From the NCBI RefSeq assembly GCF_963677845.1, contig NZ_OY782498.1:3631001-3695000 (forward strand): a stretch of 64,000 nucleotides of DNA, read 5' to 3'. Origin of the DNA: an uncultured Pseudodesulfovibrio sp. GTDB lineage: Bacteria > Desulfobacterota > Desulfovibrionia > Desulfovibrionales > Desulfovibrionaceae. The notes under the pieces were generated by a model, which did no database searches, had not been told where the DNA came from, and saw only the letters and a program-made list of their open reading frames with translations. The first letter of the stretch is position 1. Every line of letters begins with the position of its first letter. The translations under genes and the position numbers were made by a program. Of this stretch, positions 23,611-32,506 are shown one piece after another.

Positions 23611-24741
23611 TTACGCTGGGGTAACGATTGAATGTACGGTGCGTACCAGTTCGGCTTCGCCCTGTGCTGCATAGGTTTCGTAGAGAGACATGATGGTGGT
23701 CTGAGAGAAAACGTAATTGCGGAATTGGTTGAAAGGTTTCTTTTCAAGATCGTTTTCACTCATTTTGTAGTCGCGAATAGCCACTTTTTTCATGATTGGG
23801 ATAATCCATTGAGCCGCAGGGACGGTCAGTACCCAATCGTGGTCGCCGAGGTGGGTGACGAATCCTTCCTGTCGGCGGGGCAGAGGCAAGGTCCTGCCGC
23901 CTTTATCTAGCAGACCGCGTTTGACCGGATCAACACCTGCGATGAGAGAAGCGGCTCGAATCCAACCCACGACTTTGGCTTCATCTTTCGGGGTGCGCGG
24001 ATGGTTATGTGCACAGGCCTGAGCGACGCAGACTTCGGCAGGCAGGCCGCGCACAATGGATTCGGCAACGCCCAACGGGTGATGCTCACCTGTCCCACCA
24101 AGTTTCAATTCGGTTCGAGATTTGCCATTCTCATCCCATTGGAAGACCCACGGTTTATGCAGATCGTGAAGAATTTGCGCTGCGATAACCACATCGCGAT
24201 CGAGCAGGTAGTCGTATACGTCACGATATCCATCGTAGAGGGCCATGGAGACTCGGACGTTGAGGTCTGTGTGCGTCGCAAGACCACCAGGGTAGGAGTG
24301 GTGACTTTGATAGCCGCTGCCCGGTGCAGAGTAGAATGGTTGGGATGATTGGGAGCTGTTGGCCACTGGCGGGAGGAAGTCGGTTTCCTTTACCTCTTTG
24401 AGTAAACCCTTTGCGGTCAATTCTTTGTAAATGGTTTTTTTGTCGGAACGCCCCATTCCTTTGGTCAGAGTTGGAGCGGGGTTGTCAAGAATTGCTTCCA
24501 CTTGGTGGCGGATGGCCGGATTGCGGATTTCTGCGGCAGCATGATGAATGGATCGCCAAGATGCGGAAACAGGGGCCGAGGCTTCGGCCATGGCAACAGG
24601 ACTCATTTCCATACATTCGTCCATTGTTTTGCAGGATGGTGCTGCAAAAGTTGGAGTGGTTATGGCGGTGGCAGCAACGGTTGCACTGGCCACGACTCCG
24701 AATTTCAGGAAATCACGACGGTTCAAGCGTTCGGTAGGCAT
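23611..24741 (-). CDS. Tat-exported HD-domain protein
   Basis: A 376-residue protein beginning with a twin-arginine signal (NRRDFLKFG at about 7-15, hydrophobic 18-32, cleavage near TFAAP). The mature part holds ordered His/Asp motifs of an HD phosphohydrolase: GLATHTDLN, ILHDLHKP (the HD pair), GEHHPLG and AHNHPRTP. Export through Tat implies cytoplasmic folding with metal. AGGAGAAATACC precedes the ATG at 24741. HD enzymes usually act on nucleotides inside the cell, so the periplasmic substrate is unknown. Monocistronic by its terminator. Confidence 0.8.
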   Translation of the reverse strand: MPTERLNRRDFLKFGVVASATVAATAITTPTFAAPSCKTMDECMEMSPVAMAEASAPVSASWRSIHHAAAEIRNPAIRHQVEAILDNPAPTLTKGMGRSDKKTIYKELTAKGLLKEVKETDFLPPVANSSQSSQPFYSAPGSGYQSHHSYPGGLATHTDLNVRVSMALYDGYRDVYDYLLDRDVVIAAQILHDLHKPWVFQWDENGKSRTELKLGGTGEHHPLGVAESIVRGLPAEVCVAQACAHNHPRTPKDEAKVVGWIRAASLIAGVDPVKRGLLDKGGRTLPLPRRQEGFVTHLGDHDWVLTVPAAQWIIPIMKKVAIRDYKMSENDLEKKPFNQFRNYVFSQTTIMSLYETYAAQGEAELVRTVHSIVTPA

Positions 24742-25134
24742 GGTATTTCTCCTAGAATACAAGTGTTTTATTGAGACCTCCTACATACTTTTTCTCTGCG
24801 ATGATTGTGTGGCGTCGTCGTGACTGTGTGTGCCTATGTTGTGAATATTCCGTGAAATATGCGGCGGTTGTTTTGTGTTTATGGAAGAGGAAAAGGTATA
24901 AATCATCCATTATCTATATTAGAAGGGTTGACGAATTGCCTTATTAACGTGCATACACCGCAATCTGACCACCCGGAATGTGATTCGGATTGCCTGATGA
25001 CCATTATAGACGGATGGAAAACCGGAAATTATCTAACAGTCTGTTCAAGAATGCGCGAGTGCCAGGCAGCGATATCGTTGTGAAGAAGGATGCAATCGTG
25101 AGTTTTTGAAGAGCCTGATATGAGAGAACCGAAC
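24742..25134. other. Intergenic region upstream of topA
   Basis: A 393-base region between divergent genes. A possible rightward promoter is TTGTGT (24873-24878), 18 bases, TATAAA (24897-24902), giving a long leader before topA. A 74-codon frame at 24859-25083 has no good ribosome-binding site and no recognised similarity. No riboswitch fold was recognised. Confidence 0.4.
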
Positions 25135-27549
25135 ATGCCGAAAGATCTTATTATCGTTGAGTCCCCTGCCAAGGTGAAGACCATTTCCAAATTTCTGGGC
25201 AAGAATTTTATTGTCGATGCCTCAGTAGGCCACGTTCGTGATTTGCCTACCCGAGATCTCGGTGTCGACGAAGAAAACGACTTTGCTCCCCGCTATGAAG
25301 TTATCCAAGGCAAGGAAGATGTGGTCAAACGTCTTCAAGCCGCAGCAAAGAAGGCTGATACAGTCTTCCTGGCACCTGACCCCGACCGCGAGGGTGAGGC
25401 CATTGCTTGGCACGTTGCCGAGCTTTTAAAGCCGGTCAACGACAAAATCCGGCGTATTCAGTTTAACGAAATTACATCTCGCGCCGTAAAAGAGGCTTTG
25501 GAAAATGCACAGGAACTCAACGAGGACCTGTTTGACTCCCAGCAGGCCAGACGTATTCTGGATAGGTTGGTGGGGTATAAAATTTCTCCCATCCTGTGGA
25601 AGAACGTAAAACGCGGAATTTCCGCAGGACGCGTCCAGTCCGTGGCGCTTAAGATTGTGGTGGAACGGGAAAAGGAACGCCGAGCTTTTCGGGCTGATGA
25701 ATATTGGCCTTTCAAGGTATTGCTTGAAGGTGGCAATCCTCCGCCATTTTGGCTGGACCTGCACAAATTGTCAGGCAAGGCCGTCAAACCCGGTGTCAAT
25801 CACGTTGGCAATCAGGATGAGGCTGAAAAACTTCAGAATGCCTTGGAAAACGGTGAGTTCAAGGTTGATTCCGTGCAGGAGAAGCAGCGCAAACGCAATC
25901 CTTTGCCTCCCTACATCACCTCGACGCTTCAGCAGGACGCCAACAGGCGTATGGGCTATTCCGCCAAGCGGACCATGTCCATTGCCCAGCGTCTCTACGA
26001 AGGTGTGGAACTTGGCAAGCGTGGTACCACGGCTCTTATTACCTATATGCGTACTGACTCCGTTCGTATTGCCAAGGATGCACAGGATGCGGCCAAAGAA
26101 TTGATCCTTGATCGTTTCGGTGCAGACTACTATCCGCCAAAGACTCGACATTTCAAGACCAAGGGCGGCGCTCAGGACGCGCATGAAGCCATACGCCCGG
26201 TTGATGTGAGCATTACGCCCGATGACGTGAAGTCCTTTCTCCCTGCGGAGCAACACAAGTTGTATCGGCTTATCTGGCAGCGTTTCGTCGCTTCACAGAT
26301 GGCTGTTGCCACGTTCTGGGATACCACAGTCCTCGTGGGAGCCCCGGAAACCATTTGGCGCGCCAAGGGCGAGCGTTTGCTTTTCGCTGGTTTTCTGGCT
26401 GCGATGGACAAGGCCGGTAACGATGACGATACCGAATTGCCCAAGCTTCACGAAGGTGACGTGCTCACCCTTAATGAATTGAAAAAAGAGCAGAAATTCA
26501 CCCAGCCACCGCCGCGTTTTTCGGAAGCCTCGTTGGTCAAAACTCTGGAAGAACTCGGTATTGGTCGTCCTTCCACTTATGCAGCGATTATTTCTACACT
26601 GCTCGATCGTGAGTATGCCCGGCAGGAAGAGAAGCGGTTTGTTCCTACTGAACTCGGTTTCACTGTTTCGGACCAACTTGGCGAACATTTTCAAGCCCTC
26701 ATGGATGTGGGCTTTACCGCCCAGATGGAAGGCATGCTTGATGCCGTGGCCGAGGGCAAGAAGGATTGGAAAGATTTGCTGAAGCATTTTGGTGATGATT
26801 TCTATCCGACTCTCGAAAAGGCCCGTACTGAAATGGCTCGGAGCCAGCAGGTTACGGACATCAAGTGCGAGAACTGCGGCAAACCCATGGCCATCAAGTT
26901 TGGTAAGACCGGCGAATTTTTAGGCTGCACCGGTTTTCCCGGTTGTCGTACCATCAAGAACTTCACCCGCGATGAGCATGGCGCCATTCAGGTCGTTGAG
27001 CGCGAAAAGCCCGAAGAGACTGGCGTACTGTGCGAAAAGTGCGGTCGCCCCATGGCTATCAAACAGTCTCGTCGAGGCGAATTCCTTGGGTGCACCGGCT
27101 ATCCTGATTGTAAATCCATCGTTAACTTCAAGCGTGACGAAAACGGCAAGATTCAGGTTGTTGAATCTGAAAAGCCCGAAGTTGTCGGAACCTGTCCTGA
27201 CTGCGGCGGTGAATTGCTGCTCAAGAAGGCCCGCACCGGCTCCCGGTTTATTGCCTGTTCCAATTACCCGGATTGTACTTACGCGGCACCGTTTTCCACT
27301 GGCGTTCCTTGCCCGAAAGAAGGGTGTGAGGGCGAATTGGTGGAAAAATCGTCACGTCGAGGCAAACTCTTTTATTCCTGCTCAACCTATCCCAAGTGCG
27401 ACTACGCGGTATGGAACTGGCCCATCAACGAGCCATGTCCCAAGTGCGATCATCCGATCCTGACCCGCAAGACCACCAAGGATAAAGGTGAACACATTGC
27501 ATGCCCCAAGAAGGGCTGCGGGTACACTCGTCCGATCGAGGACGAATAG
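25135..27549 (+). CDS. topA: DNA topoisomerase I with five C-terminal zinc ribbons
   Basis: Type IA topoisomerase relaxing negative supercoils, 804 residues from the ATG at 25135 (an ATG five codons upstream is also possible). TOPRIM domain at 1-120 (LIIVESPAKVKTISKFLG, DPDREGEAIAWHVAE); active-site Tyr304 in LITYMRTDSVRI; the conserved EASLVKTLEELGIGRPSTYA follows near 465. The C-terminal 220 residues hold five successive four-Cys zinc ribbons, beginning CENCGKPMAIK, CEKCGRPMAIK, CPDCGGELLLK, CPKEGCEGELV and CPKCDHPILTR. E. coli has three. The extra ribbons probably aid single-strand binding. Confidence 0.96.
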   Translation: MPKDLIIVESPAKVKTISKFLGKNFIVDASVGHVRDLPTRDLGVDEENDFAPRYEVIQGKEDVVKRLQAAAKKADTVFLAPDPDREGEAIAWHVAELLKPVNDKIRRIQFNEITSRAVKEALENAQELNEDLFDSQQARRILDRLVGYKISPILWKNVKRGISAGRVQSVALKIVVEREKERRAFRADEYWPFKVLLEGGNPPPFWLDLHKLSGKAVKPGVNHVGNQDEAEKLQNALENGEFKVDSVQEKQRKRNPLPPYITSTLQQDANRRMGYSAKRTMSIAQRLYEGVELGKRGTTALITYMRTDSVRIAKDAQDAAKELILDRFGADYYPPKTRHFKTKGGAQDAHEAIRPVDVSITPDDVKSFLPAEQHKLYRLIWQRFVASQMAVATFWDTTVLVGAPETIWRAKGERLLFAGFLAAMDKAGNDDDTELPKLHEGDVLTLNELKKEQKFTQPPPRFSEASLVKTLEELGIGRPSTYAAIISTLLDREYARQEEKRFVPTELGFTVSDQLGEHFQALMDVGFTAQMEGMLDAVAEGKKDWKDLLKHFGDDFYPTLEKARTEMARSQQVTDIKCENCGKPMAIKFGKTGEFLGCTGFPGCRTIKNFTRDEHGAIQVVEREKPEETGVLCEKCGRPMAIKQSRRGEFLGCTGYPDCKSIVNFKRDENGKIQVVESEKPEVVGTCPDCGGELLLKKARTGSRFIACSNYPDCTYAAPFSTGVPCPKEGCEGELVEKSSRRGKLFYSCSTYPKCDYAVWNWPINEPCPKCDHPILTRKTTKDKGEHIACPKKGCGYTRPIEDE

Positions 27550-27558
27550 TCCGGTTTC

Positions 27559-27668
27559 CGAGAGCGGACCATCTGCACCTCTTTCGGGCACAGTTTAATC
27601 CTCAACGTAGCTAGGCTACGCCTCCGGTTAAACTGCGCCCGAGAAAATGCACATCTGTCCCACTCTCG
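27559..27668. repeat. Long imperfect inverted repeat (about 110 bp)
   Basis: Arms 27559-27598 and 27628-27668 pair over about 40 bp with a few mismatches; the best-matched inner part is CAGTTTAA/TTAAACTG next to CGGGC/GCCCG. The loop holds its own CGTAGC-TA-GGCTACG hairpin. There is no terminal T-tract, so it looks more like a mobile intergenic repeat or structured RNA than a simple terminator. It lies between topA and rsmG. Confidence 0.7.
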
Positions 27669-27769
27669 AAAGCCTCACGTCGTTGTCTGGCGGGGGTACG
27701 AAGGGCGCTGTGCTGCTTCGCTTTGTCGGAGTCGGAATGTTTGGAGTGGGTAATTTATAGGGATAATTC

Positions 27770-28447
27770 ATGGCGAACGTATCTCCTTCATATGATGATG
27801 TTTTAGCTGCTGCGGAACGGTTGGGGCGTCCCGTTGACCCGGGGCAGGCCGAGCTGTTGGCGGTGTATCTTGGGCAGCTTATCAAGTGGAATAAGAAAAT
27901 GAATCTGGTCGGTAAGTCTGACTGGCGGACCGTTTTCGATACACTTGTGGTGGATTCCCTGTTTTTGGCTGATTTTTTGAAAGGATTAGCTCTTGGAGAC
28001 AGGCCATTGTGTCTCGATTTTGGGGCTGGAGCAGGGTTGCCGGGGATTCCTTTACGTGCGTTGTGGCAGGAAGGGGATTACTGGCTTGTCGAATTGCGTG
28101 AGAAGCGGGCACTGTTTATGACATCCGTACTCAGCAAGCTCAAATTGCCCGGCACCAATGTGTTTCGCGGCAGGGCCGAAGATGCTTTGGAGCGCTTGGA
28201 AAAGGGCGGAGCCGAGGCCACTGCTGATCTCATTCTCAGCCGAGCGTTTATGCCGTGGCCTCAGTTGCTTGATTTTGTTTATCCCATGTTGCGCAAGGAT
28301 GCAGAGAGGGCCGGCATTGCGGTCATATTGTCCAATGACCCGCCGCCCGCTGAAGCAGAATTGCCTGACGGGTGGATGCTCGGTGATGTTGCGAGTTATC
28401 CTGCGGCTCGGGGAGAACGTTTTTTTTGGTCGCTGAAGGTGCGATAG
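27770..28447 (+). CDS. rsmG: 16S rRNA (guanine527-N7)-methyltransferase
   Basis: RsmG (GidB) methylates G527 of 16S rRNA. The 225-residue protein has the family's N-terminal AVYLGQLIKWNKKMNLVGK, the class I SAM motif CLDFGAGAGLPGIPLR near residue 80, LVELREKRALFMTSVLSKL, and DLILSRAFMPWPQLL. The ATG is preceded by AGGG. Length and motifs are normal. It stands between the long inverted repeat and a bidirectional terminator. Confidence 0.94.
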   Translation: MANVSPSYDDVLAAAERLGRPVDPGQAELLAVYLGQLIKWNKKMNLVGKSDWRTVFDTLVVDSLFLADFLKGLALGDRPLCLDFGAGAGLPGIPLRALWQEGDYWLVELREKRALFMTSVLSKLKLPGTNVFRGRAEDALERLEKGGAEATADLILSRAFMPWPQLLDFVYPMLRKDAERAGIAVILSNDPPPAEAELPDGWMLGDVASYPAARGERFFWSLKVR

Positions 28448-28484
28448 AAGATGCCTTCGGCGAGTATGTTAATATTAAAAAAAG

Positions 28485-28517
28485 AAAGCTCCGGCAGCGT
28501 GTGTTGTCGGAGCTTTT
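28485..28517. terminator. Bidirectional terminator between rsmG and methyltransferase
   Basis: AAAGCTCCG and CGGAGCTTT arms, extended inward by GCAGC/GTTGT with wobble pairs, with A-rich bases before and TTTT after. It serves both convergent genes. Confidence 0.85.
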
Positions 28518-28521
28518 GATT

Positions 28522-29331
28522 TTACAGAGTTTTTTGTGCAACGACAATGAGTCTGCTGCTCAAGGCGATGACTTCAGGGTGTGTCGCGTAATCGCGTTCG
28601 AGTTTTTCAAGGGCTTGAGTCGTGGCTGCGTTTTTCATTGCGGCATTGGTCTTTGCGCTGGGTGGGAATGTCAGCATGGGGGTAAGTCCTGCAAGGGTCT
28701 GTATCGTCATGCCGAAGGATTCGAAGGTCCCTGTGAATTCTGTGGGGCCGAACAAGTGCAAATCCATGTTTCCTTTGGATGAAAATTCACCGGTTTCAAG
28801 CGTGTGCATAAAATCGGCTGATGGTTTGTCGCGGAACAAATCAAAAGCGTGGCGGTATTTGTTTCCAGCATCGCACAGGACGTACCCGCCGGGACGGACG
28901 ACACGGCAATACTCGCTTATCGCCTTTCTGGGGTCTGAGCATAAGGAAATGGGTTCTCCCGTTGAGATAACCATGTCAAAACAGGCGTCATCAAAGGGAT
29001 GCAAGTCGCAGACATCCAACACCTCAAATCTGATGTTTTCGCTTAATCCTTTGTTCTCCGCATCTTCTTGTGCCTTGGCGATCATGCCCGGTGAAAAATC
29101 CGAACACGTGAGAGCAAACCCCATGGGGACCAGATGTTCGGCCCATCGTCCGGTCCCGCACCCAGCTTCAAGTACTTTTCCGTCGGGGAATTTTGACAAT
29201 AGCGGTTCTATGTGCCGCCACCAACTCTCATGATAGAATTGGCCTGAATGGTTATCTGATTTGCACAATTTTCTCGCCGCATGCTGTTCAGCTCTTTCGT
29301 CCCAGATTTTTCGCAGTTCGTTATTATTCAT
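28522..29331 (-). CDS. Class I SAM-dependent methyltransferase
   Basis: A 269-residue soluble methyltransferase. Motif I is KVLEAGCGTGRWAEHLV near residue 55, followed by LTCSDFSPGMIAKAQE, FEVLDVCDLHPFDDACFDMV and REYCRVVRPGGYVLCD-like post motifs of the Methyltransf_11/25 type. GGAGACATC precedes the ATG. It is divergently arranged with a MarR gene, so its expression is probably MarR-controlled. The acceptor molecule cannot be deduced. Confidence 0.85.
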   Translation of the reverse strand: MNNNELRKIWDERAEQHAARKLCKSDNHSGQFYHESWWRHIEPLLSKFPDGKVLEAGCGTGRWAEHLVPMGFALTCSDFSPGMIAKAQEDAENKGLSENIRFEVLDVCDLHPFDDACFDMVISTGEPISLCSDPRKAISEYCRVVRPGGYVLCDAGNKYRHAFDLFRDKPSADFMHTLETGEFSSKGNMDLHLFGPTEFTGTFESFGMTIQTLAGLTPMLTFPPSAKTNAAMKNAATTQALEKLERDYATHPEVIALSSRLIVVAQKTL

Positions 29332-29502
29332 GATGTCTCCTTGGTGGTCTGGAAGAATGATAGATGTAAATAAAATATTTTGTAAAGCTTCTAAACAAAA
29401 TAAAGTTGATTAGTGAACAATCAATTGTCGAGAAATCAAGCTATTGAAGCGAGAGCTAGTACAAGTGTTGTGCAAAATGTGTATTTACTTTACATTTTCA
29501 GC
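29332..29502. promoter_or_regulatory. Divergent AT-rich promoter region of methyltransferase and marR
   Basis: A very AT-rich segment. TGTAAATAAAATATTTTGTA at 29363 onward is an imperfect palindrome, a plausible MarR operator, and a second TTTACTTTACATTTT element lies directly before the marR start. No precise -10/-35 assignment was attempted. Confidence 0.35.
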
Positions 29503-29982
29503 ATGACGACAAAAGAAGAAACCATTGTACATATTTCTGGCAGGTTGAAGCGGATTATTCGTCAACATATGCGTATTGAGAAGTTACCAATTCATATTGG
29601 TGAGTCGTGTGTGCTGCGGCCGGGAGAAGTGCATTTCGTGCAGGCCATTGGCCGAAATCCCGGGATAAATATACATGAACTCGGCGGGGTGATGGGGGTG
29701 ACGCGGAGTGCTTCATCACAAATGGTTGGCAAGTTGGTGAAGAAAGGTTTTGCAGAAAAGCGTTCTACACCTGAGAATCGCAAGGAAGCTCGGGTTTATT
29801 TAACTTCTGCAGGAGAAGAGGCATTTAGTGTTCATGAAGATATTCATGAGCGGCATTTTAAAGAGTTGTTGCACAGACTCGATGAGTTTTCTGATACTCA
29901 GATAGCGACGGCAGCAGCAGTCCTTTCTGTGTTCGAAGGCATTATGGACGAACGCATGGAAGAACTCTTCGGCAAAGAATAG
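29503..29982 (+). CDS. MarR-family transcriptional regulator
   Basis: A 159-residue winged-helix regulator. The MarR core is visible in LRPGEVHFVQAIGRNPGINI, ELGGVMGVTRSASSQMVGKL (recognition helix), VKKGFAEKRSTPENRKEARV and YLTSAGEEAF. The start is uncertain: the ATG at 29503 (MTTKEETIVHIS) fits family length but has no Shine-Dalgarno; the frame is open from a GTG at 29413. It is divergent from the methyltransferase and ends at a strong terminator. Confidence 0.85.
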   Translation: MTTKEETIVHISGRLKRIIRQHMRIEKLPIHIGESCVLRPGEVHFVQAIGRNPGINIHELGGVMGVTRSASSQMVGKLVKKGFAEKRSTPENRKEARVYLTSAGEEAFSVHEDIHERHFKELLHRLDEFSDTQIATAAAVLSVFEGIMDERMEELFGKE

Positions 29983-29987
29983 AAAAG

Positions 29988-30019
29988 AAGTCTCGGTAGC
30001 ATTAATGCTACCGAGACTT
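29988..30019 (+). terminator. Terminator of marR
   Basis: A perfect 13-bp stem AAGTCTCGGTAGC/GCTACCGAGACTT around ATTAAT, followed by TCATGTCTTTTT. It starts six bases past the marR stop. Confidence 0.88.
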
Positions 30020-30061
30020 CATGTCTTTTTATAAACCCATTCGTCGAAGGTGACATGGGAT

Positions 30062-30084
30062 GCTTAAGGCCTTCGTCCTTAAGC
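30062..30084. repeat. Short inverted repeat past cysS
   Basis: GCTTAAGG and CCTTAAGC arms with a 7-base loop, 37 bases beyond the cysS stop and followed by GCCGTCGGAG. The lack of a T-tract and the GC-rich flank suggest a dispersed intergenic repeat rather than a canonical terminator. Confidence 0.5.
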
Positions 30085-30120
30085 CGTCGGAGACGAAATC
30101 ACTCGACAATTCAACTTGAT

Positions 30121-31578
30121 TTACTGCACGTCCCAAGTAGCGCCCTGCGGCGTGTCTTTAACCTCGACGTTCATTTCAGCCAGTTCATCACGAATGGCAT
30201 CGGACTTCTCGAAATCCTTGTCTTTACGTGCCTGCTGACGGGCGTCTAAAAGCCCCTGAACCTTGATTGGATCAATCCCGGCGCGGGCGGCTCGGTTATC
30301 TCTCAACTCGGTAAGGAATTCGACAGGCTCGCGTTCGAAGATGCCGAGCACTTTACCCCAGTTTGCTACATCTTGTTTGATGCGAGTGAAGAGATCGCGT
30401 CCACCTTCGGATTTGCGGAGGTTCTTGTCCTCTGCAACACGTCCAGCCAGACGGATGGCAGAGAAGACATGACCCAACGCGCCAGCGGTGTTCATATCGT
30501 CTTCCATGGCTTCATCGAAATGTTTTTCGATCTCGTCCAGTTCAGTGATCAATTCTTCAGGGAACGGGGACTTTTTCCATTTTGATTTCGCCAGTTCAAC
30601 GTCCATCTGGGCCAAGGCGGAGTAGATGCGCTTGATGCCTTTTTCCGCTTCTTCAAGGGCCTCGAAAGAAAAGTCGAGCGGGCTGCGATAGTGCATGGTC
30701 AGCAGGAAATAGCGCAGTGTTTCGGCAAGAAATTTGTCCAGAATATCTCGGATAGTAAAGAAGTTACCCAAAGATTTGGACATCTTTTCGGAGTTGATCT
30801 GTACGAATCCGTTGTGGACCCAGTAGTTGGCGAACGGCTTGCCCGTATCAGCCTCGGACTGTGCCACTTCATTTTCATGGTGCGGGAAGGAGAGGTCCTG
30901 TCCTCCACCGTGAATATCGAGCGGTAGGGAAGAATACTTTTCGGACATTGCCGAGCACTCAAGATGCCAGCCAGGCCGTCCTTGACCCCATGGGGATTCC
31001 CAGGAAGGTTCGCCGGGTTTGGCTCCTTTCCACAGCGCAAAATCGAGCGGGTCTTGTTTCTCTTCGCCAGGATCGATGCGTGCACCGGATTCCAATTCGT
31101 CGATATTGCGACCTGAAAGTTTGCCATATCCTTCAAAGGAGCGAACCTTGAAATAAACATCACCGGACGGTGTAGAGTAGGCATGCCCTTTGTTGATGAG
31201 ACGTTCAGTCAGAGCGATCATCTCGGGAATGTGTTCGGTGCATTTCGGTTCCACGTCAGGGCGAAGCACGGACAGTTTGTCCATATCCACATAGAATTCA
31301 CCGATAAATTTTTCGGCGATTTCGCCAGCTTCCTTGCCGACTTCATTGGCGCGCTTGATGATCTTGTCATCAATGTCAGTGAAGTTGCGGATAAAGTTGA
31401 CGTTGTATCCTTTGCGCTGGAGATATCGGTACAAGACGTCGAAAACCACGCTGGAGCGGGCATGGCCGATGTGACAGAGGTCGTATGCCGTGATGCCGCA
31501 GACGTACATGTTGACGTCATTGCCGTTCGCCGGGGTGAATTCTTCTTTCTGTCGTTTGAGCGTGTTGTAAAGTCTCAT
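30121..31578 (-). CDS. cysS: Cysteinyl-tRNA synthetase
   Basis: Class I aminoacyl-tRNA synthetase, 485 residues. The zinc/cysteine site Cys and HIGH-like motif are in MYVCGITAYDLCHIGHARS (about 24-42); GWHLECSAMS and the HHENEVAQSEA zinc ligands follow; the KMSKSLGN signature is at about 267-274. The C-terminal anticodon-binding region ends with RQQARKDKDFEKSDAIRDEL and a WEVKDTPQGATW-like tail. GGAG lies eight bases before the ATG. It is downstream of ispDF and the membrane-anchored protein on the same strand. Confidence 0.96.
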   Translation of the reverse strand: MRLYNTLKRQKEEFTPANGNDVNMYVCGITAYDLCHIGHARSSVVFDVLYRYLQRKGYNVNFIRNFTDIDDKIIKRANEVGKEAGEIAEKFIGEFYVDMDKLSVLRPDVEPKCTEHIPEMIALTERLINKGHAYSTPSGDVYFKVRSFEGYGKLSGRNIDELESGARIDPGEEKQDPLDFALWKGAKPGEPSWESPWGQGRPGWHLECSAMSEKYSSLPLDIHGGGQDLSFPHHENEVAQSEADTGKPFANYWVHNGFVQINSEKMSKSLGNFFTIRDILDKFLAETLRYFLLTMHYRSPLDFSFEALEEAEKGIKRIYSALAQMDVELAKSKWKKSPFPEELITELDEIEKHFDEAMEDDMNTAGALGHVFSAIRLAGRVAEDKNLRKSEGGRDLFTRIKQDVANWGKVLGIFEREPVEFLTELRDNRAARAGIDPIKVQGLLDARQQARKDKDFEKSDAIRDELAEMNVEVKDTPQGATWDVQ

Positions 31579-31621
31579 TGAATTACTCCATTTTTATTCA
31601 TTTGAAATAATTGGTATTTAA

Positions 31622-32503
31622 TTAAATTCCATCGCTGGAAGTAGTGACGATTTTCATGTTCAAAAGCTGCATGGTTTCAAAGATATCTCGGCCCATGAAA
31701 AAGTACAGCACAGGAAATGGTTCTTTGGGCGCGAATGACACTGTCATGGTGGCAGGGTCTCCCATGAAACGTCTTAGACCGAGCATGACATCTTCGGCTA
31801 TCGCGTTTTCCTTGCTGGCAGCGTGTTCAGCCAGACCGGCCAACTCATGTTGAATGGTTGCCACGGTCAAGGTTTCGGACATACTCATGGCTGCTGACCA
31901 GTTGCGAACGACTGTTTTTGTCAATGATCGATCCGTGAAACGCAAAGTGGCATTGTCAAGGCGCAGGCCGACCAATTGCTCCAGACGCATGTCATTGAGA
32001 TCAATGCCATCCACTGCACAGGTCAGCATTGCATGTCCCAATTTTGGGTCATCCATGGAAAGTGTTTCCAGCGTCAGGACACCGTTGGTCGCATCGTACG
32101 TATAGTCAAGCTCAATGTTGCCGGCGATGGAATCAATGCCGGATTTCAGCATGATCTCAGTCCATTCCCCGAAGTTTTCTTGCGTGACCAGACAGGAAAG
32201 TCTGGACGCTGTAGCATGTGCATGATGGGGAATCGGGTTGCGTTGGTCGAAGTCATTGATGCGCAGGGCGTCGGCCGTGAAGTGCTGGCCTGAAGGGAGG
32301 GTTGCGCTGACGTTTTCCAGCGTGACCATGTGATCGTAAATATTTACGGATAGATCGTCATAGGTCAGGGTCAAACCGGGCGTTTGTGCGATTGTTCGGT
32401 CCAGTTCCTTGCGGACTTCCGAGTGAACAAACCAGTTTAGAGCCACCGCGCAGATGACTACAAACACACCGAATGAGATGAGAAATTTGGCAATTTTATT
32501 CAT
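31622..32503 (-). CDS. Membrane-anchored protein of unknown function
   Basis: A 293-residue protein with one N-terminal membrane helix (about 5-25, KFLISFGVFVVICAVALNWF) and a beta-rich exterior domain. The segment LTYDDLSVNIYDHMVTLENVSATL resembles repeated strands of AsmA/DUF945-like periplasmic proteins, but the match is by feel only. It starts three bases after the ispDF stop and precedes cysS by 43 bases, so it is in their operon. A periplasmic lipid- or envelope-related role is possible but unproven. Confidence 0.7.
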   Translation of the reverse strand: MNKIAKFLISFGVFVVICAVALNWFVHSEVRKELDRTIAQTPGLTLTYDDLSVNIYDHMVTLENVSATLPSGQHFTADALRINDFDQRNPIPHHAHATASRLSCLVTQENFGEWTEIMLKSGIDSIAGNIELDYTYDATNGVLTLETLSMDDPKLGHAMLTCAVDGIDLNDMRLEQLVGLRLDNATLRFTDRSLTKTVVRNWSAAMSMSETLTVATIQHELAGLAEHAASKENAIAEDVMLGLRRFMGDPATMTVSFAPKEPFPVLYFFMGRDIFETMQLLNMKIVTTSSDGI

Positions 32504-32506
32504 GGC

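Noticed and set aside
24859-25083. 74-codon frame upstream of topA
   Set aside because: No ribosome-binding site or recognised domain; it overlaps the likely topA promoter.
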